A stretch of DNA of 64,000 nt from Pelecanus crispus (lineage: Eukaryota > Chordata > Aves > Pelecaniformes > Pelecanidae). Location: contig NC_134646.1 in assembly GCF_030463565.1 (NCBI RefSeq), positions 69,519,710 through 69,583,709 of the forward strand, written 5' to 3'. This document shows, piece by piece, positions 22,886 through 51,340 of the stretch; the first letter of the stretch is position 1; the number at the start of each line of letters is the position of its first letter. Under the pieces are notes generated by a model. The model did not search any database and was not told the origin of the DNA. It worked only from the letters and a program-made list of their open reading frames with translations. A program made the translations under genes and the position numbers.

Positions 22886-23763
22886 CTGCGCCGCCTGTTA
22901 CACGCCAGGCTTTAGCAGCAACGACAACAACGACAGCAAGCCCACCCTCTGGGCCTGGATCCCCCCGATCCTCAGGAAAACCTTGCCCCACGTTGTAAGC
23001 GTTAGGTCTGCGTGCCTCGGAACTCATTCTGGGAATACTGTCCCTGCTCGGAGCCTGGCGGCCGCACGCCTGCGAGGGGGGAGCAGCAGGAGGACAGCAG
23101 CCCTGTGAGATGGTGGCAGGTTCCCCCAAACCCCACCAAACGCTTGGTTGCATTCATTAGTTTCTGCGAAACAGTTACGCTCTTGCTGGCACTGGTTTAA
23201 GACTCGCTGCGTAACTTCGTGCGGAAGCCCTGCTAATCACACCAATTGCAACAGCCTACAAAGGCTGATGGTGCAGCTTTTCCACCTCAATACACACCAA
23301 CAGCACTTCTAGTTTTTCTAAAGAAACATTTTTATAAACAACTTCGCAGAGTTACTTTTCACACCACCTGCGATTCACCCAGAACTGAGGCACAGCTATG
23401 ATCTCTATCTACTGTTAATTCTCTCTCAATCAAAACACACACCCCCAACTAAGATATTTATTGTTTGCGATAATTATGCTTACTTTACATATAAAATAGG
23501 AGTTCAGGTGTTTTCCATTACCATGTTTTGCTACAAAATACGTCAGTAGTTAAAACAGAATATTTTTTATTTTAAGTTGCATGATATGGGATGACAAAGC
23601 TTAAAGGTAAGATATTCATACCCAAGTAACGATTTATAAAATGCATTTGTAGTTCATTGCCATAATGAAAACAGCTTGGAGCATTCATTTATGAATAATA
23701 CTTTTTAAGGGTTTGGTTTTTTTTTCTTAAGGCAGAGTGGATGATTTTAGAATAAGTATTTTA
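22886..23763. other. MED28-LAP3 intergenic stretch
   Basis: After the CpG island the sequence becomes AT-rich. I see no gene. Minus-strand AATAAA candidates for LAP3 occur here, for example the complements of 'tttatt' near 23458 and 23569. Confidence 0.5.

Positions 23764-23765
<2 letters not shown>
23760..23765 (-). terminator. LAP3: AATAAA overlapping the LAP3 stop codon
   Basis: The minus strand reads ACC TAA TAAAAT, so the stop and the hexamer share bases. Other AATAAA words lie downstream, and which is used cannot be told from sequence. Confidence 0.4.
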
Positions 23766-40376
<16,611 letters not shown>

Positions 40377-40435
40377 GGCGGGCGGGCGGGCGGCGCGGCC
40401 CGGCGCGCCCGTGGCCTCATCGGCCGGCGCCGCGC

Positions 40436-40460
40436 GGGGCGGGGCGGGGCGGGGCGGGGG
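40436..40460. repeat. (GGGGC)5 GC-box array upstream of LAP3
   Basis: Five 5-bp units of GGGGC on the plus strand make overlapping Sp1-type sites. The G4 runs could form a quadruplex. Confidence 0.85.
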
Positions 40461-42827
40461 CGGCGCCCGACGGCCGGCGCGTGGCGGTCCCTCGTGCCCC
40501 GGCGTCCCGTGGGGTTTCGGCCTGGCGCGGCGCGGCGCGGCGTCGGTCGGTGTTGGCACCGGGATGCTGAGGGGGACGCAGCTTCTCCTGTGCGCCCGTC
40601 GCAGGCCTCGAAAAAGCGGTGCCGGCAGGCGCACGGGGTGCTTAGTGCGCGCACTGAAGATTAAAAGTGTTCATGGTTTATGGAAAAATGATCCAAGCTT
40701 TATGGCGAACGCAAAGGCAACAGATTTACGTTATTTTCCGTGCAGGACAGTAGTTTAGTTGTGTAGTATCACCACGCCTCTCTGGGAAGGCTTGGTTAGG
40801 TTCTAAGAGAAAGTGGTAACAAGCCCAGAGTGAAACTAAAAAAAAAAGAAAACGTGGTTAAGTGAAAAGAAGAGAGCAATGAGAATGACTGTGGTCATAT
40901 TTTGTCAGGAAAATTCACACAGAACACTGGGTCACCGGTGTAATGTCAGAAGTAGATGGATGCTTCTCCAGCAAAAGCAGCGCGCGGAAGAGAAGGGTTC
41001 GGAGTTTGCTGAGGCTTAGCGTCTCGTCAGCATGAACAGCCAGCGTGCCAGTGGCACCGAACGTGCACTGGATTTTAATGTCAAGCGATCCAGATTTTTG
41101 GGGGGTTTGTGGTTTTTTTTTTTTTTTGTTTCCCCCCAGAAATGTGAAACATGGATTATAAGATATTTTTTTATACATGAGAATCTGATACCTTACAGCA
41201 CTATGTATAACAACTAGTTTGCTTTTCCGTACATCTGTAGCTGCACTCGCGCTGTTACATCCGCAGAACAGGATTGCTGGGCCTGTTCTTCACTAACAGT
41301 GTATCGCCATTCCCACCTAACCGCTTTTTCCATTAAGCGGGACAGAGAAAAATAACATGTCTTGTTAAGGACAGCGGCACTCAGAGACAACACCCGAGGG
41401 AAACTGCACCCATTTTGATTTATCTTGTAAAATTACATTTTTTTTTACCATGAAATCATAACACTATGTAAAGAATCAAACTGGTAATTAGTTTTTAGCT
41501 TCATTTATTTTGGAGAGGCTCTTAGGCACAGTGAATAGTTTCTTAGTTCTTTGAAGAATGGCTCCATAGCTTCTCTACGTCCTGCACGGAGCTTCGATGT
41601 ATTCTGCATGTACACATCAAGTGGGCATTTTCAGGGTATATAAAGTGGTCTTTAATTTTATGGAAAGACAGGATTTGACCCATAATCTCTTAAAAGTTCT
41701 GGGCAGATACTGCTCATAAATGTTCTCATTTGGGATTTCAAATCTTCCAAAGTAAAAAATACCCCCAAAGAAGTCTTCATTTCCACGTGTTGGGCATGTG
41801 TATGATCAGATACACTATGTGAACTATAACTAAAATGAAAATGTGTAAATAAAGTAGACCACACTTCTATCAAGTTCCACATTTTTTGAAAGTATTTTAT
41901 GCTGTACAAGGGAAAGCTGAAAAGGTCTAAGTGATAGACTTACCTATTGTTAACCTTAAGGCGTGCTTTGTAATTGTACATCTTAACAACGTGTGATTGC
42001 ATTTAACCTTTTTTTCCCAGACAAAACTTCCCAGGGCAAATATCCTATTCATTGTCCCATCGGAGTGTCTTAGCAGTGCTTAAACTGAGACAACCTGTGC
42101 AGCTGAAAGGTTAGTTTAGCCTTATATCTGTTTCGTTCAGTTTAATTCATGCATGGTAATACTTCTGTTTGCTCTAAAGTGAACTGGAAGTACTATTTTC
42201 TCACAGGTCACAAAACAGTCATTGGGTAATAATGTTATTTGGTCATTCAACTCATGCAGCTACAATATCCCACAATAATACTTCATACATCTCCCATGAG
42301 AAATCTTTTGGACCGTTACTGCAGAGTATGCTTCATTGTTGAATAGATTAAAAATAAGAAATTAAAAACCTGGATCAGCCCAGCTATCCCTCTTTATTTA
42401 TACAGTGTACTCTAACAGTTCTTTCAGAGCTGCTGTGACCTATCTAGTAATCCAGTCCAACAAATCTTTAACCTAGTCCTTACCCAAGTAGTCCCACAGC
42501 TCTTACTCAATAACTATTTTGGGGGGAAGTTTGGGGGGCATTAAGCAGTTCATTAGCAATATGAAAAATGTGTTGTAATACATGCGTGTTAGTACTACTG
42601 AAAAGCATTTCCGAAGCAATCAGTCTATATGGAGGATTTTAAAATCTGCTTCCTTTTCACTTCCTGAAGAGAATTAGATTTAGTAAAGGCTAAGTTATGT
42701 GTTACAAGTAATTCTTTTTGTACCACAACTACTTCTAAATTATATGTTCATAGAACAATTACAAATTACAAATATTTCATTTTCTATTTGTGTAATTATA
42801 CTGCAGTTTAAGGTCTTCTATTTCAGA

Positions 42828-43035
42828 GCCACTCAGAATTTTCTGGGAGGTGAAGGTGGTGGGACCACAGAGGCCTCTGCGGCCAGTTTTCTGGGCAGCG
42901 CTGCGCTGTTACCATCTAAGGCACCTTGACAGACTGAGTCGGCTTGCTGCCTATCCATGCACTATCCAGGGTATCGCGCCATCTTCCTGGAGTCGTGGCC
43001 CAGGGTAGAGACTGAGTGAAAGCATCGGTAAAATT
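42828..43035 (+). other. Exon-like GC-rich island, unknown
   Basis: The stretch follows a good acceptor ('ggtcttctatttcag') and is GC-richer than its surroundings. One frame is open for about 34 codons (ATQNFLGGEGGGTTEASAAS and onward) to a TGA. A weak donor 'catcg|gtaaaa' follows. I recognise no family. It could be a terminal or non-coding exon of a transcript leaving the LAP3 CpG island. Confidence 0.25.
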
Positions 43036-43224
43036 AGAACAGTGAAGTAAGTAGGTGGCATAAATTAAGAATCACTTTTTCTGCCTTACTGTGTCTCCTT
43101 TATGCTAAAATTCTAACAGTGCTGTAGACTCACCAAACTTTCCAGCTGTCTCTTAAATTTTAATGGGACTTTAAAAAAAAAAAAAAGAAAAAAACGTAGT
43201 GCTCCTAAAAAAAAAAAAAAGTGG

Positions 43225-43454
43225 CTAACACTGACTTGAAGAAGACAGATTATTAGGGCCTACTGCAGAAGCATCCTCACAAATTTCTGCTTCACTCATA
43301 ATCCTGCTAAATTTGTAGGGCCCAAACCAGTGATGGTACAGGCTACGATAACCAACACTGCTCGTTACATCTGTAGCTTGAGTTTGGCTAATAACATTTC
43401 CTCTGAAACTAGGCCACTGACTGCCAAATGTCTGCTGGCCTTGCTGCATATGTG
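43225..43454 (-). other. Candidate unassigned 3' exon downstream of CLRN2
   Basis: On the minus strand a strong acceptor ('ttatgtccttttcag') is followed by 75 open codons, HMQQGQQTFGSQWPSF to EDASAVGPNNLSSSSQC, then a stop. The acceptor phase (1) matches the donors of CLRN2 exons 1 and 2. I do not recognise the protein. It may be an alternative CLRN2 tail, an exon of an unnamed gene, or chance. Confidence 0.3.
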
Positions 43455-45122
43455 CTGAAAAGGACATAAATAATTTTCATTTCTTACCTCACACAGAGCG
43501 TGCACATACACTGCTGAAGCTTTTAGTGAACATAGTGATGTGGGTCTGCTGTGTAAATTAAGAGTACTTTGAATAGACTTTTGCAACAGCAAAACTGATT
43601 TTATAAGAATACCAAATGAAAGTAGAATGTACTCCATAAAACATTTGTTTTCATTGGTCTTTAGATGAAAACCAAGTAAAAAGAGCACGAAGAATAAGTA
43701 TTTGGGCCAAAGATACTAAACTCATAGGCTTAAGCTGAGTTACAATTCCTTATTTAAATATCTAAATAAGTGGCCTTATTAGCAAGCATGTTGAATATCA
43801 GCTATTCTAGCAACTTGTTTTACTGAGTGCTCTGCACACTTCAGTGACAAAACTAGTAATTTGGGTACATAAAATATGGTTTTAGGCACTTGTGAAAATA
43901 TTTTACCCTTACAATACTATTTTTGTGAAGAGGTCTTTTCAAATAAAAAATAAGGAATTTTTGTATATCCTGACATGTTCTTAAAACACTTTTAATTCCT
44001 CTTCTAAAAAAAGTTACTACTTCTTTCAAAGAGCTTTTCACAAGAATAGAGTTACACAACCTAGTGGTCAGATGAAGAGTAACTGACTGCAAAAGAATTT
44101 CTTTAATTTAGATGATAACTTCTTTCATTCATTCAAAGTCATTCTTCAGTAATGTGTAGGTTCTATTGCCAAAAGGTTAGTATGTGTTCACTACAGTAGT
44201 CAAATTCTAAAAATGACATGCTTAATGGCATATTCTCTTCTCTGAAATATTCATAACTCGTGAGCCAAGAACTGGTTGAATGCCTGTCAGAATTATGGTA
44301 CTTCCTAACAACGTAACTTTTCCACCCATTTAACCATTTTTATTTGTTTTAATACTGTTCCATCATACATCACTTTTACTTGATTTCAGATAGACAGAAG
44401 AACTGACAGGGTTCTGAAGACAATTAATCTCTCAGATTATTATTTTCCAGGTTATGAAAAGCACTATTACTTAGATTCTGTTTACTTCACTTCCAGAAGC
44501 TGCAATGAACTCTTCATCTTGCAGCTAATGATTTTTTTCCCCATAAACTTTACTTTTCTCACTTCTTTACTTTGTGGGGTTTGATAATTTCTGTTTTAAA
44601 AAGATTCCACACATACTTAGCCTGTGCATTCCCTTAACTTTAGCCTCATAGATGACAAAGTTTTCTTTTTCAATGCAGTATGACATCATCAAGCGTATCT
44701 TATATGTCCCACTCAGCATTTTCCAGATAATTCTGTGAAGGTAATTGGCAAATGTCCATTCTTTCTGTTTTGAAATAACCTTATAGTATCAAAGATTTGT
44801 GACACATATATTTTCTTTCTAAAAAAGACAATACTTGGTTTCAATGAAATCGTATTTCACCTTAGTTTTCTAAAATATCTCAAAATGTGAATTTTCTAAA
44901 AACTGCAAACAGCATATATGCACTGCAGATATTGGTCAGTTTGGAGAAGAATGATATTTGCAGCATATATTTTTTCCACTTTCCCACACACAGTTGCTGG
45001 TATTGTAGAGTGACGTCTTTATTCATGTTTATACCAAAATCACCCATCCAAATCAAAAGCTGAAGAGCCAAGAAGCTGTTTCTATCATGACAGTTCACTT
45101 GACCAAAGTGGTTTTGTGTAGA

Positions 45123-45128
45123 TTTATT
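45123..45128 (-). terminator. CLRN2: AATAAA overlapping the CLRN2 stop codon
   Basis: The minus strand reads TAC TAA TAAATC, the same stop/hexamer overlap as in LAP3. Use of this site would leave almost no 3' UTR. Confidence 0.4.
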
Positions 45129-45392
45129 AGTACATGATATCTTCTGCTGTAACATTTGCTTCTTCTGTTTTAGTCTTAATTTTAGGGAAATGAATCCCAC
45201 TAATGGCTATTAGCAGCAAATTTAGGGCATGTGCTGCGGCACTTGCCACACAAAGCCAGAAACAGTCTTCAAACCGTTCTTCTAAGATAACGAATTGAAA
45301 GACATTTTCCCGAAAATTGGCAATTCTTTCTGTGAGGTGATGGAGTTTCACAGCAGCCATAAAGCTGGTGACTGCAAGAACTATAAATCCAC
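45127..45392 (-). CDS. CLRN2: CLRN2 exon 3 and stop
   Basis: Residues 145-232, GFIVLAVTSFMAAVKLHHL through TERIANFRENVFQFV to AEDIMY. The acceptor is 'cattttgttgcag'. It encodes TM3 and TM4. The TAA stop overlaps AATAAA. Confidence 0.96.
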
Positions 45393-48300
45393 CTGCAACA
45401 AAATGAAAGAAGGATTCACCGTTGTTGTCAAAGACAGAGATTTTGGTTGTGCTTCAGCAGGCTTACTGAATACAACAGTGAGCATTATACAGAGTAGGGA
45501 CAGACTTAGGCATGGCTTAAACACCTTCAGAATGCTTAGTCTTTACTGTATGGCCAAGCATCATACCAGTGTTTGTAATAGCGTCCTTTTATCAGTGATA
45601 GAGAGCCTAAAGACTGGCATTCAGGGCTTCTGTAAAAAGTTGACTAGACACAATAAGCCGAGATGCCACCTGACAATTCTGTTTTCGTAGATGAGAATTC
45701 ACTGCTAACCTTTTTATTCACAAGTATTTAAGTCGAGAAGATATTTAGTAAGGCAAGAGAAGGAACTTCTGCTGTTAACATTTTGTATGAATGTGACTGG
45801 TGAAACTACTGGTAAATGATTTTACCTGCAAGGAAGTTCCAAAGACATACTCCTGCTGGACCTTTAATAGCCCGATAAGGAACTTTTATTGCATTAAGAA
45901 TGCAGAATCCAAAGCTGACCAGAGAAAAGAAAATGGCCACACAGAGGAACATTATAATCATCACGTGCAGGCCTGTGTTCAGCTTTTTCACCATGTGTGG
46001 GAAAACTGTCAAGAAAAAAAAAATATCTATTCAGTGTGTATTTTTACTTGACAACAGTAATCATCACACTGTGCTGGTGCTACAAACTTCAATTATGCTT
46101 AAACAAGACCATTTTTTACAGAGGCGATCAATTCAGGTAGTTACACACATCTTAACTCATGATGCTTTATTTGTCACTACATCAGACAAACCAGAGATGT
46201 TCTACTACAGGAATAATCCTTTACATGGGGTCTGTGAATAAGGAGTCAGACTTAAATCCTGTTTTATTTATCTAGTTGTATTAATGTCTTTATCTCTGCT
46301 GCTGCATCATTTGCTGCATTCTTTTCTGACTCTTTTGCACCTCTGCTCTCCACCCTGAACTCCTTTTCTGAGCTTCCCATTCCTGTCCCATGCTCTTAAT
46401 CTCATCTTTTTGAAGTCTGATAGTCCCAGTTTCCTTGTCCAGCCCCTTGCTGCCTAAAACAGTATCACTCCTTTCTGTGTTTATTTTCTCCTGTTACTCT
46501 TCTTTCTCTCTCTGCCTCTCTTTAATACTGGCTCCAGTGAGATCTTCTCTGATTTCATACTTCCTAATCCCACAGGTTGCCACTTTCAGATTCCCTTCTT
46601 GGTTTTTCATCGGGTGTTAATGCCCCCTTTATGCTCTTCTGGGTATCTGGCAGCATTTTAGTTACATCCCTAGGAAGCTTGTAAAGTACTGCAGTCGGGC
46701 GGGCTTTAGGTGAAGTGCTCACAGGTTTTGCTATAGGCGTGAGCTCTTCCTCAGCAGCCTGTCGCTCGCCTGTACGGTAACTGTCTTGGTTTTGTCTTCA
46801 CAGCCGGAGTTACTCCACTGGAGGACCAGACTGGCCAGCAGCAGGCAAGTGTGGGGCACCTGGGCATTCAGTTTATCCTGCAGCCCTTTAGTAACAGAAT
46901 CAGAAGAAACATGAGTAGGGAACTGTAGGTGACATGCTGACTGACAGGAAAGAGAGCAGCTGATCAAGAAGAACCCTAAAATACAAGCTGATCAAGAAGA
47001 GCCCTTCAGGTAGCGTAGCACTGCATACTCATACATGTTTTGAAGAACTAACTGCCTAATGACTAAAAAGTTACTAAAACAAAGGTACGTGATATTATAA
47101 ACAAATAAAGAGATTGCTTCCTATGCTGCATAACTGAAAAAAAAAAATCCAAACCAGCCACATAAAAAGTAGGCAGCAATAATTGGTAGATGTCACAGAG
47201 AATATTAGGCGCACAATTTGGTCATCATGACATGACAGAATTCTAGTAGATTATGTAGAAAACTTCATAGTGTACAAATTCCATAGAAAAATTCATGATT
47301 TGACAGTTCTGCCTGTTCAGTAGCTCATTCTGAGGTTGTAGTCAGGCCTAGTGTACATGGGAGCTACAGAAGAGACTCCAACAACAAGAAGAAAGGAGGG
47401 AAGTGAATGAGAATCAGAAGTATGTATGAGAAATGGGAAGCCAGAAAATAGCTTGCTTTCTTACTGGAAAATAACTGGCAGTGTAACAAGAAGGCACATG
47501 GAATTTAGCTTTCTTACAAACCGCAGCAGAGTTTTTAGGGTGGTTGTAAGGATTCTCTTGCCTCTCTTCTGAGGCTCTCAGCCAAGTCCCAAAGACATGA
47601 CCAGTGGGCCTGGCTTAGTACGCAGAAATAAGAATCCTCAGAAAGGCTATTGCCAGGGAGGCTCCAGACACACTCCAGCTGTGTTTGCTACGCACAGGCA
47701 AAATGCCTGGCTTCCCCAGCTCGTTCTCAGGGCTTGATTCAGTTGGCAAAACATAAGCATCTTCTGCCAATTTAGATGCCTTAGGACACCGTAACAACCA
47801 CGTGGCTCTAATATACATGCTGCACTGTGTATGAGACACCTTCAGAAGCAGCAGCTGGAGGCCAGATGATACACCTTGAGGAGTCTAAAATGGCACTGGA
47901 CACCTATTATGGCAACTGAACCATGCCGTCACTGTCCCAGTTAAAAGAGAGCGTGCCAGCTGTAAGCCTACTCTAGTGAATGTTAACACAGTGAAAGGCG
48001 ATGTACTGGTAACCCTGTATTACTGCGATTCAGAATTCCAAAGCATCAGAGCTGCTGCAGTACTGCAGCATACGAGGTGCTGGCTTTCTGTCTTGCTCTG
48101 TGCTGCCTGTGCAGCGCATTTATGCTAACACATTCCCCAGGAAGAGTCTCCCATGTCTTGCTCCCCTGTAAGTTCAGAGTGCTTGGAGAATAAGGGGACA
48201 TTCAAAGCCAAAAAAAAAAAAAAAAATCAAGTCAGACCCAGAACCCCCAAAAGGCCTGCTGACCATTGTGCTAAAGTATTTAACAGCTTTGTGTACTGTT

Positions 48301-50769
48301 GTGATCCCATTTTGAAGACAGTATTGTGAAAGTATCACACCTGACAGAGCTATTAAAGTATTTAAAAGGGAAAATCTCTGGGACGCTTGTTTACCTAAAT
48401 GCACAGTTGTGCCCACTGTGCTTAATGACCCAATTTTACAGTTCTCATGGGGAGAATTCTTACTAACTTTGGTGAGAGCTTTGTTTGTCTAAGGAGTATT
48501 AGCATCATGTCCTCCAAATACATATCGATGCGGTCTGGAGTGATGGTGGAACGTTAGGCCTTCCTCCCAGGTTACACAGTAATTCATCATAAAGTTTATT
48601 AAAGGGTCCAGAAAGTTTCACAGAGATTTAAAGGGGACTGGCTACTTTTTTTTCCTCATTCCCTCTGACAGGATAGGGTGAAAGAAGTGGGACTGTATTT
48701 CTGAAGGCCCTGAAGAGAAGCAGAGCAGAGCTAGAAGAGGTTTGACCTGCTGGCGTGTCTGCCAGCCATTCAAACTCACTAGACAAAGCATTTGAGCGTG
48801 ACTGCTTTGTCTATGGCATGAAGTTGCAGCTGCAATCAGAGCTTGAGCAAGACTTGGTGTCCTGGTTTCAGCTGGGATAGAGTTAGTTTGCTTCGTAGTA
48901 GCTGGCATAGTGCTGTGTTTTGGATTTAGGATGAGAATAATGCTGATAACACACTGATGTTTTAACTGTTGCTAAGTACTGCTTATGCTAGTCAAGGACT
49001 TTTCAGCTTCCCATGCTCTGCCAGGTGCACAAGAAGCTGGGAGGGGGCACAGCCAGGACAGTTGATCCAAACTGACCAAAGGGCTATTCCATACCATATG
49101 GAGTCATGCTCAGTATATAAACTGGGAGGGGTTGGCCGGGGAGCAGCGATCACTGCTCGGGAACTGTCTGGGTATCGGTCGGCGGGTGGTGAGCAATTGC
49201 ATTGTGCATCACTTGCTTTGTATGTTATTATTATTATATTGTTATTATTATCATTACTATTTTACTTTATTTCAATTATTAAACTGTTCTTATCTCAGCC
49301 CAGGAGTGTTTCCGATTCTCTCCCTCATCCCACCGGGGCAGGGGGAGTGAGCGAGCGGCTGCGTGGTGCTGAGTTGCTGGCTGGGGCTAAACCACGACAC
49401 TTGGTTATTGTAAATGCAACTAGTCCAAATTCCTCACAGCTTAACAACTGGTCATGCTGATCTAAGTTGAGGTTGCTCTGGTTCTCTTCTCCATTCCCTC
49501 TGAAGTCCCACAGTCCTGCCTGCCTTTGAGTTTTTACAGTGGTGCTTGTGCAGTTGCGTAGTCAGCCACGGTCCTATGGGAAACAATTTTTTTTTTGTTG
49601 TAGGTTAATTTTTTGGCCAGCTTAACTTTGTGAATTAGCTCCCCATAACAACTACCAGAGCCATTGCAAAGGATGGGGCAGGGCAGCATTGCTGTGAGCC
49701 ATGGAGAGGGTAAGACTGCGGCAGCTGCAACTCATGCTGGTTTAAGTTGCAGTGGATCTGCACACTCAACTAAATATCTTCAGTGCAAAATACCATTTTC
49801 ACTACAGCACAGGATGTGTGAAAACTGGAAATCATCCAAAGTAGAGATCAACATCTGAGTGCTTTTGAGACCTCAAGAAAAACTTTGAAGTTAAAAAGGT
49901 TTAGAGTTTCTGCGTCTTTTAAGAGTTCAGCAATTTTTTCTCTCCAAAGTTACCAGAAAAGAAAATAAAAACTTCTTTAACATGTTAATAAGGTTAGGAG
50001 TATCTGCTATGGCAGACATCTGCATTAGGACAGCTAGAGAAATACAGAAATTAGGACAGCTAGAGAAATACAGAAATGTGGCCAGCTAAATAAATCTCTA
50101 CTTAAAGGGAAAAAAAAAAATGAGGAGTTCAGCAGAGAAGGCAAGGACAGAGGCACAGAGAGATTGCAGAGCAACACTTGGCATAGGAGTCAGTCAAGGG
50201 GAAAGTATGATTTACAAATGACTTTCACTCCCTTCACAAGACTAAAAGGAAACCCTCAATCTGGCCCTAGGGATTTTTTTTTTCCCCATCTTGATTCCAG
50301 GATTACAGAACATAACTGGAAGAAAAACACTAGCCTGAAATCACAGAGATTTTACATTCGCACTCAGATCCCAAACTATAAAGACCACAAGTCAGCCACA
50401 AATACAAATTCAGTAATAATGGTTTGCATTCTGTAAGTTCTGTAAACAGAAAGAAGGGAGTGCTTTTAAAGTTGAACTAGACATTAGACTAAAGATTCAA
50501 CCAAAATTGGACTTACTTGTGAACTTAGAACGCCGCCCGCCCAACCCACACTGGCGTATTTTGCCGCCCCGGAAGAGTCCATAGTAAATGTCCCCAATGA
50601 ACTTGACCAGTTCTGGATCAGTGGCATTGACCAAGTCAGCTCCTGTTTTGCAAAGGATCTTTCCAGTCATCCACTTTGGGGTCCCCATTGCAACAACGAT
50701 CAAGATAAAAGATACAAAACTTATTAGAGAAGCCAAGGCAAATAAAGTCTTTTTAAAGCAGCCAGGCAT
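45127..50769 (-). CDS. CLRN2: CLRN2, clarin-2
   Basis: Three exons join in frame to 232 residues, the same length as human. Clarin-2 is a four-pass membrane protein of the claudin-like clarin family, needed for hair-bundle upkeep and hearing in mammals and fish. Visible are TM1 (about residues 10-29), the first extracellular loop with the glycosylation site N48 (NAT) and the conserved block ELVKFIGDIYYGLFRGGK, TM2 (about 100-120), TM3 (about 145-160) and TM4 (about 190-210). The C-terminus EEANVTAEDIMY is close to the human one. It is on the same strand as LAP3 and divergent from QDPR. Intron 1 (4.5 kb) carries a solo LTR; intron 2 is 433 bases. Confidence 0.97.
45826..46005 (-). CDS. CLRN2: CLRN2 exon 2
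   Basis: Residues 85-145, FPHMVKKLNTGLHVMI to GVCLWNFLAG. The acceptor is 'tttttcttgacag' and the donor 'gcag|gtaaaa'. It encodes TM2. Confidence 0.96.
48858..49399 (+). mobile_element. Solo LTR of an avian endogenous retrovirus (ERVL-like)
   Basis: A 542-base LTR starts TGTCCTGG and ends ACGACA, with the 5-bp repeat CTTGG on both sides (48853-48857 and 49400-49404). It has a TATA-like 'agtatataaactggg' and an 'attaaa' before the 3' part. No internal retroviral sequence is present, so it is a solo LTR left by recombination. The 5-bp target repeat fits class III (ERVL). The perfect target repeat suggests it is not very ancient. It lies antisense in CLRN2 intron 1. Confidence 0.93.
50025..50076. 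repeat. Perfect 26-bp tandem duplication in CLRN2 intron 1
   Basis: Two identical adjacent copies of a 26-base unit beginning 'ttaggacagctagagaaata'. The identity implies a recent duplication. Confidence 0.9.
50517..50769 (-). CDS. CLRN2: CLRN2 exon 1
   Basis: Residues 1-85, MPGCFKKTLFALASL to GLGGRRSKFT. The donor is 'acaa|gtaagt' (phase 1). It encodes TM1 and most of the first extracellular loop. Confidence 0.96.
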
Positions 50770-51340
50770 CCTAGTGGTTTCAAGGAATCATCTCCAGGGC
50801 CTCTCTGCAGCAGTCAGGCACGTTTCCCACTTTTTCTCACACTCTGAAATCCACAAGTGAATAGTGGGCATTTCAAAATACCTCTCATTGTATTTTGAAG
50901 CTCCAGAAATTAATCTGTACGGTTAAAAATCAAGTCAGAAAATATATTTTGCTGCGACATCCCAAAACGGTTGCAAGTAACGGCTTCATTACACCGTAGC
51001 GCGGTGATGCTTGTTTCTGCAGCAAGTAATCCAGTATCTATTGCCTGACTAAGGTTTCATCAGAGGTTTAATTGTCCTGCTCAAATGACATGACGTTCCT
51101 TACTGTAACAGCATGGGAAGAAATTTAGGCGCAGAATCCAGCGTTTTAGATTATTAAAAACCTGGGTAAATAGCTGCGCGCAAGGGACGAAGCATTAAAA
51201 CCACGTCCTTTGGCATCAGGATTCTGCCGGCGTCTCAGCCGCCTTGAGCTGCCTTCCCTCGGCGCTTACCCCACCCGGCCTCCAAATGTCACCGCTCCCC
51301 GAGATACCGGGGCCGCCCGTACAGGCCCCGGGGCCGTGCC

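Larger units (their letters stand above)
40660..45126. other. LAP3-CLRN2 intergenic region
   Basis: This AT-rich DNA has no recognised gene. It includes two exon-like islands (42828-43035 on plus, 43225-43454 on minus), both listed separately, and A-runs at 43172-43220. The part next to LAP3 could host a divergent non-coding transcript. Confidence 0.4.

Noticed and set aside
21584-23153. Many long frames on both strands over the MED28 CpG island and minisatellite
   Set aside because: GC-rich sequence has few stop codons. Only the MED28 exons have conserved protein sequence.
46804-46844. 41-base plus-strand mini-exon in CLRN2 intron 1 with acceptor 'gttttgtcttcacag' and GC donor 'cagcag|gcaagt'
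   Set aside because: Too short to test by translation, no partner exons are seen, and it is antisense to CLRN2. Likely chance.
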